In this document: positions 56,173 to 64,000 of the stretch, one piece after another
Layout of the letters: each line of letters opens with the position of its first letter
Numbering within the stretch: the stretch's first letter is position 1
Assembly: GCF_036323735.1 (NCBI RefSeq)
Contig: NC_086019.1
Location: forward strand, 233,871,102-233,935,101
Source of the DNA: Rattus norvegicus
Taxonomy: Eukaryota; Chordata; Mammalia; Rodentia; Muridae
Length of the DNA stretch: 64,000 bases
Direction: 5' to 3'
Program-made: the position numbers and the translations under genes
Notes under the pieces: model-generated
Told to the model about the DNA's origin: nothing
The model's database searches: none
The model's input: the letters and a program-made list of their open reading frames with translations, nothing else

Positions 56173-58480
56173 CACTCCACCATCTTTTTCCTTAATTCAT
56201 GACATCTGTTTCCTTAGAATGTTTATAAAATAGAAGATTAAGGATTTGAGTGTTGGAACCATCACTAAGAGGTCAGAGTTCATTTCAGATTACAGGATTG
56301 TTTCATATGGTAGACTCCCCCCTCCCCTTCTTTGAAAAAGAGGAGAGGCCAGCACCTGATTGGCTTCTACCCTTCTGTGGAGAAGGGCAGAGGTGACCAG
56401 GCTCCATCTGGGTAAATCAAAGGTGTCAGGTATGCCTTTACTCTCCTACATACACCTTCATTTCCTCTCCTTATCCCTGATGAGAAACTGAAGCATGAAT
56501 TTAAAATCATAAAAATGCAAAAATACTACACACTCCAATTAGTTCTTTCTGAGAGATATTCAAATGTGTACAGAAATATTATCCATGCCTGTATAAAAGC
56601 TTGCCACCAACATCTGCGTGTTATGACATCACCATCCTAACCAGAATAGAAATGAACTCACGTGAGGAGAAATGTAAGCTGGAACACCTTCAAGGTTTTC
56701 ATGCTTTCTCTAAGACTCACGGTATATTCTCAACAACACAGAGTCTCATATGTTACAGGAAAAGTCTTTCGGTGGCTAATACAATGAATGCTTAATTTCT
56801 TTTCAGTGCTCTGGATCAACCTCAACTCCAAGATTATGATGACAGGAGTGGTCTTGAAGTTTCCCAGTTATCCTAGTAAAAGGAAAGAGGGCCTCTGCAA
56901 TCTCATATTAATAAAGGTGCTGGCATCATATCAATAAACATGCATGCTTTTCCTAGAAACTCATTGGCCATAGATATTCATGTAGTTTCTTTCCTCCAAG
57001 AACCACAAGAAATGCCTGAAGTAGAACACAGGAAGAAGCTAGGGAAGTGTACCAAGGAGCAGTGGTTAACTGGGTGCACTGTTCCATGACTGTTTAGATC
57101 AGATGCATGAATCCTGAACTGAATCAGCAAAGCACATGTCCTGGAACTAAATCAGCAATGATGTTTACAATGCAGAGGCCATCAAAAAAGCCCACAAGCA
57201 TTGCTCATGCACCCCATGACCCATTATGCTTTAAGGTAAAGCTGATTATGAATATAATATCTGAAGTGTGGAAACATTTCATTCACTGTTAGATATTTTG
57301 CAGTGACATATACATAAATCTGTATATTTTAATTACCTATTGCAATTTGGATAGAAATTGATAGAGCATTCTAGAAAAGTGAAAAGTCAAGTTGTCCTTG
57401 TGTCTGTTACTTGAACACTAGAGATGTTCTAAGAACCATAATGATTCAGCCCATGGCCTTTAATTCCTCAATGTCATCCCAAGGACATACTGCTCATTGT
57501 ATGATTTCTTTATGGGGACTAGAGAATTGAAATTAAGTCTAGAATGTGAATAAACCAATGGATTGTGAAACTATGCCTGTTTCCTGAGACCAGGTCTCCA
57601 ATGAATTCATAATGGTTGGGAAAAACTTTGAACTGCCAAAAAGACCAATTTCACATGCTGATGCCTCTGAATATTAATCTAAAAATAAAGAAATGATGAG
57701 AAGATAGAGAAATTCAGTAAGCATTGAAAATTTCAAATATTAACAGAATGGACATATTTGTATCATTTTAAAATAGAAGAATGAAAGATTTCTCCCTACA
57801 TGGTTTTAATTTGCAAGCATGGTGTCCATGGTAGAATGTAGGCCAGAGTTCTGTGATATGCCCTCAGAAACTTTACCCTCACTCAGCAGCCATAAGCACC
57901 TGGACAATAGACTTCCCACACTCCCCCAGCCCCATAGAGACTCTGTATTGGGTCTTTATAGGTCACCAGAGACAGTAGGACAAACTAACTATGGCTCAGA
58001 TCTGGACGCTTTGCCTCTAGGAAAGACACCTCCCCAGGTTGTCTGTGTCATTTCCTATACAGCTTCCAAGAGCTGACAGTCACAGGGGAGAAAGTCCATT
58101 CAGAGGTCACATGGGTTATGGAAAAACACAGGTTGGAGGCTATCTCTTTAGAGGTACCTTAGGGGTTAGAATCTCAGGAAATTTAGACTGTGAACTGGGA
58201 ATGTCTACGAGCCATCTCTTAGATCTCTTCTACTGCTCCAGTAGCTGCTCTGTAGTGGAACTCTTCCAAGACACCAGCTTTCAACCTTGCTTTGTTCTCT
58301 TGCTGATCCCTTGTTTCCACAGCACAACTGTAGGGCAGTGGAGTGCCAAGAAACTTGGTAAGGTTGAGTGGGTTCAGAAACCTCAGCACCCTCCTGAGGA
58401 CGGGTAGGTGTTTCACCTACTCCTGATGAGATTGTACCTTGGAACGTGATCACAACTCTCCACATAAAGAACATGGTCAC
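56172..58480. other. Unique non-coding DNA
   Basis: AT-rich to about 57800, then more balanced. Frames of 60-122 codons between 57819 and 58407 show no known domain. The stretch 58040-58480 might belong to the LTR-like element that follows. Confidence 0.4.
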
Positions 58481-58990
58481 TGGAGCACAGGACTCAAGAG
58501 TTCTCCAGGCTAATGAGACATCTAGATGGACCCTGAAGATATCTATTTGGACCCTGAAGGTTTAGCCAATAAGCTTTCCTTCCCAGGACATTCCTTCCTA
58601 TAAAAGGTATTTAATCTCTGGTCCCCCCTGAGGAAGTTTTATGCATCCATCTTTTACTACCAATAAACAAAATGGAAAAGCAAGGACTCTCTCATCAAGA
58701 ACCATTATGGGGGGAAGCCTTCCTTACTGAGGTGCAGAGCCTAAATCTCTCTTCACCAGCCTGCGCCCTTGTTCCTGACTCCTCGCACTTCTCTTGTGCT
58801 TTAGCGGCACCTGGGTATCCGGGAGTTAGGGAGCCCCACCAGGGCTGAGGTTCCCACCTTAGACTGCATTTTCCCACCCCCTGAGAGGTGTATCTCTGCA
58901 TCCTGCAAGCCCAGCACCCGATGGCTATATAGGGTGAATGCAGCTTAGTGTTCTAATCTTCGTCTGCCCAAGTGGCTTTCACACGCTCAG
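58480..58990 (+). mobile_element. ERV-type LTR with visible promoter signals
   Basis: A CCAAT box (58566-58570), a TATA box TATAAAAG (58599-58606) and a poly(A) signal AATAAA (58662-58667) lie in the order U3-R of an LTR. The C-rich sequence after it ('agcctgcgcccttgttcctg', 'ttagcggcacctgggtatcc', 'ccccctgagaggtgtatctc', 'tctgcccaagtggctttcac') resembles the 3' part of a known rodent ERV LTR. The left end and the family are uncertain. No gag or pol frame follows within the window. Confidence 0.6.
58566..58606 (+). promoter_or_regulatory. CCAAT plus TATA core promoter of the LTR
   Basis: CCAAT at 58566-58570 and TATAAAAG at 58599-58606, spaced as in RNA polymerase II core promoters. Initiation near 58630 would be expected. 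Activity is not shown by sequence. Confidence 0.55.
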
Positions 58991-60180
58991 GACCAAGACT
59001 GAAACAGAACACAGAACCACACAGAACCACACCCATACGGAGACTCATTTATTTCTTAAAACAAAGATTCACTGGACATGGGGATTTAGTACTAGGAAAG
59101 AGATTTAAGGTGCAAGGATGGACTCAAATCCCTATGGGATCGGCTCATCTGTCGCTTACTCTTCTGTGGATAACTCAATACCATGGAACCACCAATCAAT
59201 CATGTCTAACGGAGGAGTTAATGCCTGTGTAGAACCAGCTGTGACAGTCATATGAAAATATGTATGTGGCAAGTGTTAGCTTCTGCCAATTGGAGGATCC
59301 TCCAGCATTCCAGAGTGAAGAGAGTCTGATAATTTCTCTCAGTGGCAGCCATATATATGTTCGTGGGGATCAACCTCATATTCATTTGAAGCACATTGCT
59401 TCAAAGCGTATAGGGAAAGAAATCATTCAGAGACAATGCTGCCAGACTGCAAGGCCCTCAAGATAGGACTTTCCCTTTTCTAACCTTCATTATCCTAGCC
59501 TCTTAGCCCAATTTCCTGCATGCAGAAAATTACTGACAAGTGAATATAGGAACCCAGAAAGAGCTGGTCATGCCACCAGGACTACCTCTGCGTTTACAGT
59601 GAGGTGTGATCCACGAGAAAGTTGTTGTTTAGCACATCTGGGGCTCTTGAGATGGATGGAAGCCAGATACCAGTGTATGTGAGCAATAAAGCCCAACATC
59701 CAGGGAAGGGTACGATCAGTGAAGACTTGGTACCATGCATATATGACTGAGGCAAAGGCCCTCTTCATCCTGTAGTCTACCTGCCTTACTGCTTCAAACA
59801 GGCCCAGAATGGCAGCCCTACACACAAGTAACTTCGAGTTAGGACTTAACAGAGGAACTAAAGTCAGTCAATAGGAGTGGGTAGTCAATTATGCCACATA
59901 GGTAGACTATGGAGTGTAATATCTATTGAGTATTGAATACTGACTGGTGTACACTTTTACTGACTACAGAGAACCTAAAAGATCATGGATGATAAAGCAG
60001 AAAGCTAATATGAACTCCTCAATACCCAACAACTCTACCCCCTGCATTTTAAAAAGAAGTGCTTCCCATTCTAAGATCTGATATTTCAGCCTGGCAGAAT
60101 ATTAATAAGTCAAACTGCTGTACTCTTCTTTCATACTTGGGGTATGTTCAAAATTTTACCTGAACATTCAAAAGCAATCT
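58990..60180. other. Unique non-coding DNA
   Basis: An 85-codon minus-strand frame at 59568-59825 has no recognised domain. No repeat family is recognised. Confidence 0.42.
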
Positions 60181-60192
60181 GTCACTTATGGA

Positions 60193-61417
60193 TTTTTTTT
60201 CTCCATCTTTACTAACTTGGGTATTTCTTATTTACATTTCAATTGTTATTCCCTTTCCCGGTTTCCAGGCCAACATTCCCCTAACCCTTCCCCCTCCCCT
60301 TCTAGCTGTTCCCTTCCCCATCCTCCCCTCATTACTGCCCTCCTTCCAACAATCACATTCACTGGGGGGTTCAGTCTTGGCAGGAGCAAGGACTTCCCCT
60401 TCCACTGGTGCTCTTACTAGGATATTCATTGCTACCTATGAGGTCAGAGTCCAGGGTCAGTCCATGTATAGTCTTTAGGTAGTGGCTTAGTCCCTGGAAG
60501 CTCTGGTTGCTTGGCATTGTTGTTCATATGGGGTCTCAAACCCCTTCAGGCTCTTTCAGTCCTTTCTCTGATTCCTTCAACGGGGGTCCTGTTCTCAGTT
60601 CAGTGGTTTAATGATGGCATTTGCCTATGTATTTGCTGTATTCTGGCTGTGTCTCTCAGGAGAGATCTACATCCAGTTCCTGTCAGCCTGTACTTCTTTG
60701 CTTCATCCATCTTATCTAGTTTGGTGGCTGTATATGTATGGGCCACGTGTGGGGCAGGCTCTGAATGGGTGTTCCTTCTGCCTCTGTTCTAAACTTTGCC
60801 TCCCTATTCCCTCCCAAGGGTATTCTTGTTCCCCTTTTAAAGAAGGAGTGAAGCATTCACATTTTGGTCATCCTTCTTGAGTTTCATGTGTTCTGTGCAT
60901 CTAGGATAGTTCGAGCATTTGAGCTAATATCCACTTATCAATGAGTATATACCATGTGTATTTTTCTGTGATTGGGTTACCTCACTCAGGGTGATATTTT
61001 TTAGTTCCATCCATTTGCCTTTGAATTTCTCATAAAGTCATTGTTTTTGATAGCTGAATAGTATTCCATTGTGTAGATGTACCACATTTTCTGTATCCAT
61101 TCCTCTGTTCAAGGGCATCTGGGATCTTTCCAGCTTCTGGCTATTATAAATAAGGCTGCGATGAACATAGTGGAGCATGTGTCTTTATTATATGTTGGGG
61201 CATCTTTTGGGTATATGCCCAAGAGAGGTATAGCTGGGTCCTCGGGTAGTTCAATGTCCAATTTTCTCCAGACTGATTTCCAGAATGGTTGTACCAGTCT
61301 GCAATCCCACCAACAATGGAGGAGTGTTCCTCTTTCTCCACATCCTCGCCAGCATCTGCTGTCCCCTGAGTTTTTGATCTTAGCCATTCTCAGAGGTGGA
61401 ATCTCAGGGTTGTTTTG
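60193..61417 (-). mobile_element. Rat L1, 3' 1.2 kb, antisense
   Basis: It starts with a T8 tail, 'cttgggtatttcttatttac' and 'ccctttcccggtttccagg', continues through the 3' UTR, and ends in ORF2 ('tgaatagtattccattgtgt', 'ggctattataaataaggctg', 'gtatatgcccaagagaggta'). The 5' truncation lies at about 61417, where L1 similarity stops at 'cagggttgttttg'. Flanks cacttatggattt (from 60183) and cacttaggattt (from 61418) look like a target duplication with one indel. Confidence 0.94.
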
Positions 61418-61420
61418 CAC
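60908..61420 (-). pseudogene. L1 ORF2 C-terminal fragment
   Basis: Read on the minus strand, this encodes the extreme C-terminus of the L1 ORF2 protein, the cysteine-rich end of the endonuclease/reverse-transcriptase polypeptide. The open part at 61109-61420 contains SRCWRGCGERGTLLHCWWDC, a cysteine/histidine/tryptophan-rich motif characteristic of the L1 C-terminal domain. It is followed by PEDPAIPLLGIYPKDAP and FIAALFIIARSWKDPRCP. Downstream the frame degrades towards the normal ORF2 end near 60908. Endonuclease and reverse transcriptase domains are absent through 5' truncation, so this copy cannot move by itself. Confidence 0.9.
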
Positions 61421-61439
61421 TTAGGATTTTTTTTTTACA

Positions 61440-61441
<2 letters not shown>

Positions 61442-61496
<55 letters not shown>
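61442..61496. repeat. (TG)n microsatellite
   Basis: Pure TG dinucleotides abutting the tail side of the antisense SINE that follows. Confidence 0.97.
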
Positions 61497-61497
<1 letters not shown>

Positions 61498-61660
61498 ACA
61501 TGTATGGAGGTGCCCAAGGATGCCAGAAGAAGGTGACAGATCCCCTGGAGGTGGAGGTACACGTGGTTGTGAGTCATGGGAAGTGGCTGCTGCAAGTCAA
61601 ACTCACGTCCTCTGAGAGAGCAGTGCATACCCTCAACCACTGAGTCATTTCTCCAGCCCT
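61497..61660 (-). mobile_element. B3/B2-type SINE, antisense
   Basis: 'atgtatggaggtgcccaagg', 'atgccagaagaaggtgacag', 'atcccctggaggtggaggta', 'gtggttgtgagtcatgggaa' and 'ctgagtcatttctccagccc' give an inverted B3-like SINE with tRNA-like head at the right. Confidence 0.87.
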
Positions 61661-62778
61661 GTGGTCTATCATTTTTCTAACTGTCCTTTGCTGCTGTCCA
61701 GTTTTTGAAGATGCTTAGCATAGATGACTATTGACTCCCATACTGCAAGGGTGTTCAAGTCTTTAGCCTTACAAAAAGTATAGCATATTATTTCCGACTT
61801 ACCCCCTTTAGTTCTGAACAATACGATGCAAAAATATAAACCTAGTTCTGTTATCTTTCAGGCCCTCAGTGGGCCTGAAATATACTTTCAGACACTATAG
61901 CAACATTGAAGTGCTGATGGTCAGATAAGAGCATATTATAGACGAATAATTCATTTCTCTGTGTAGGATTAAGTGTTCATGAGAATGGCATCTTATTGTA
62001 TATAATAGGTGTGATGTAGATAATAGACATATAAATTCACATTATATATGCATTATGTCCCATCACATGTGTGGCTGTCATATTCTACATACCAGGAACT
62101 TTTTTCTACTTACGGTGCTTCTGCAGGATACTCAGAAAGAAATAACAGCTCCCTAAGTCAATGTGAACAAGATGGGACTGTCTTAATTTTGTACAAATTA
62201 ACAACTTTATTTCTATTTCAAGTTCCCTTCATGCCATAATAACATAGGCTGAATCATAGACTATTTTGGGACTCTTCCTTTCCCCGAAATAATTGTCATT
62301 TGGGGGGAGGGGCTTCAGATTGTATAAGTGAGAATGGAAGGTGTTCCATATTGTCATCTCACCGGACCAGCATCCTGACACCTCACACACACTCACCTAG
62401 AACTCCCTCTACCCATAATGCAATCACTAGTCTGTCCCTCATGTCTGCTAATAAGGTTCCCTGTAGAACAGGTAATATCTGTGGCTCCCACACCACAGTG
62501 AGACAATGCAGATGTGTTAAGTTCAAGTACTCAACACTCTACCCAGCGTCTTTTGCTAGACCCTGGCCTTTTTCCTGATGTCACCTAGGTACACAAGGCT
62601 AGGCTTCATGTGCTCAAATTTTCTCAATTTTACTGAATGTGCATAAAGACAAAATGAGCATATTACTATTTTGTTCTTCAAAGACTGGGCTATGGCCCAT
62701 GTCTAACCTTAACTACAAACGGTTCTGTAGTGCTTGTTCCAGAAAACGGCAACCATGTTTTTGTTTTAAAAAGTTGTT
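61661..62778. other. Unique non-coding DNA
   Basis: No repeat or exon recognised. Confidence 0.42.
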
Positions 62779-62779
62779 A

Positions 62780-63980
62780 TGGAGCAATCAGACAACAAAA
62801 GGAGGTCAAGGGGATACAGATCGGAAAAGAAGAAGTCAAAATATCACTATTTGCAGATGATATGATAGTATATTTAAGTGATCCCAAAAGTTCCACCAGA
62901 GAACTACTAAAGCTGATAAACAACTTCAGCAAAGTGGCTGGGTATAAAATTAACTCAAATAAATCAGTAGCCTTCCTCTACACAAAAGAGAAACAAGCCA
63001 AGAAAGAAATTAGGGAAACGACACCCTTCATAATAGACCCAAATAATATAAAGTACCTCGGTGTGACTTTAACAAAGCAAGTAAAAGATCTGTACAATAA
63101 GAACTTCAAGACACTGAAGAAGGAAATTGAAGAAGACCTCAGAAGACGGAAAGATCTCCCATGCTCATGGATTGGCAGGATTAATATAGTAAAAATGGCC
63201 ATTTTACCAAAAGCAATCTACAGATTCAATGCAATCCCCATCAAAATACCAATCCATTTCTTCAAAGAGTTAGACAGAACAATTTGCAAATTCATCTGGA
63301 ATAACAAAAAACCCAGGATAGCTAAAGCTATCCTCAACAATAAAAGGACTTCAGGGGGAATCACTATCCCTGAACTCAAGCAGTATTACAGAGCAATAGT
63401 GATAAAAACTGCATGGTATTGGTACAGAGACAGACAGATAGACCAATGGAACAGAATTGAAGACCCAGAAATGAACCCACACACCTATGGTCACTTGATT
63501 TTTGACAAAGGAGCCAAAACCATCCAATGGAAAAAAGATAGCATTTTCAGCAAATGGTGCTGGTTCAACTGGAGGTCAACATGTAGAAGAATGCAGATCG
63601 ATCCATGCTTATCACCCTGTACAAAGCTTAAGTCCAAGTGGATCAAGGACCTCCACATCAAACCAGACACACTCAAACTAATAGAAGAAAAACTAGGGAA
63701 GCATCTGGAACACATGGGCACTGGAAAAAATTTCCTGAACAAAACACCAATGGCTTATGCTCTAAGATCAAGAATCGACAAATGGGATCTCATAAAACTG
63801 CAAAGCTTCTGTAAGGCAAAGGACACTGTGGCTAGGACAAAATGGCAACCAACAGATTGGGAAAAGAACTTTACCAATCCTACAACAGATAGAGGCCTTA
63901 TATCCAAAATATACAAAGAACTCAAGAAGTTAGACCGCAGGGAGATAAATAACCCTATTAAAAATGGGGTTCAGAGCTAA
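62780..63980 (+). pseudogene. L1 ORF2 fragment (RT C-terminal part and beyond)
   Basis: This encodes part of the L1 ORF2 protein, the endonuclease/reverse transcriptase that copies L1 RNA into chromosomal DNA. The frame is open from an accidental upstream ATG at 62730 to a stop at 63978-63980 (416 codons). L1 similarity starts near residue 19. The RT catalytic box FADD is at residues 41-44, followed by GYKINSNKS and KYLGVTLTK, the RT 3' palm and thumb. Then come LPKAIYRFNAIPIKIP and KTAWYWYRDRQIDQWNRIED of the long C-terminal region. The stop after NNPIKNGVQS is premature: full-length ORF2 proteins continue past this point into a Cys-rich end. The A-run just before it looks one base short compared with the family, a likely -1 frameshift. 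Because the endonuclease and first RT motifs are missing, the copy is dead. Confidence 0.93.
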
Positions 63981-64000
63981 ACAAAGAATTCACAGCTGAG
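62780..64000 (+). mobile_element. Rat L1, 5'-truncated, running off the window
   Basis: L1 similarity begins at about 62780 ('gagcaatcagacaacaaaag') inside the ORF2 reverse transcriptase domain and continues unbroken to the last base. The 5' UTR, ORF1, endonuclease and N-terminal half of the RT are missing. The 3' end lies outside the window. The 5' end faces that of the antisense L1 at 60193-61417. Confidence 0.96.

Overview
This window is rodent nuclear DNA, and the interspersed repeats point to rat. It holds B1, B2, B4-type and ID SINEs, a tRNA-Ala-derived ID element with the rat-type core, L1 3' ends of rat type, an older Lx-type L1, rodent MaLR/ERV LTRs, URR1 hAT elements and older mammalian MIR, L2 and MER5-like remnants. 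I found no convincing protein-coding exon, no tRNA, rRNA or ncRNA gene, no CpG island and no bacterial or phage feature. Nearly all open frames are chance frames or lie on microsatellites. The one long family-supported frame is the C-terminal half of an L1 ORF2 at the right edge. The window reads as intergenic or intronic DNA.

Layout. 0-9 kb: mostly unique DNA with a MaLR-like LTR (about 1.7-2.0 kb), a zoned pentanucleotide array (2.37-2.57 kb), a long homopyrimidine CCT/CTT tract (3.45-3.69 kb), a GT array, L2 and MIR remnants, a B1 (6.4 kb) and a B4-type SINE with an AC tail (8.1-8.45 kb). 9-20 kb: unique DNA with a diverged direct duplication (10.8/11.5 kb), two short antisense L1 tails (13.1 and 16.6 kb), an L2 split by a URR1 transposon (14.75-15.47 kb), and an ORR1-like LTR (18.9-19.2 kb). 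20-33 kb is the repeat-dense core: B1 copies, an LTR, a second copy of a rodent ERV-like repeat (22.1 kb, related to 13.7 kb), two adjacent 5'-inverted L1 insertions (25.6-26.1 and 26.4-28.5 kb), a MaLR-like LTR (29.1 kb), B2 and B4 SINEs, and microsatellites.

33-43 kb: a 1.56-kb LINE-like retroposon bounded by a 22-bp near-perfect target-site duplication (33.73-35.34 kb), a B2, a long L2 (36.7-37.1 kb), AT-rich unique DNA, a MER5-like remnant, a second URR1 and an ID element with its own target duplication. 43-48 kb: an AT-rich ERV-like remnant bracketed by inverted LTR-like segments. 48-60 kb: unique DNA with MIRs, microsatellites, an old L1 split by a younger rat L1 (52.0-52.85 kb) and an LTR-like promoter module (58.5-59.0 kb). 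60-64 kb: a 1.2-kb antisense L1, a TG-tailed B3/B2-type SINE, and a sense L1 ORF2 fragment running off the window end.

The interest lies in insertion structure: twin-primed inversions, nested insertions, target duplications and zoned satellites. I did not find a new gene system. Repeat family names come from recalled consensus sequences, so subfamily names are provisional. Boundaries without a target-site duplication are good to roughly 10-50 bases.
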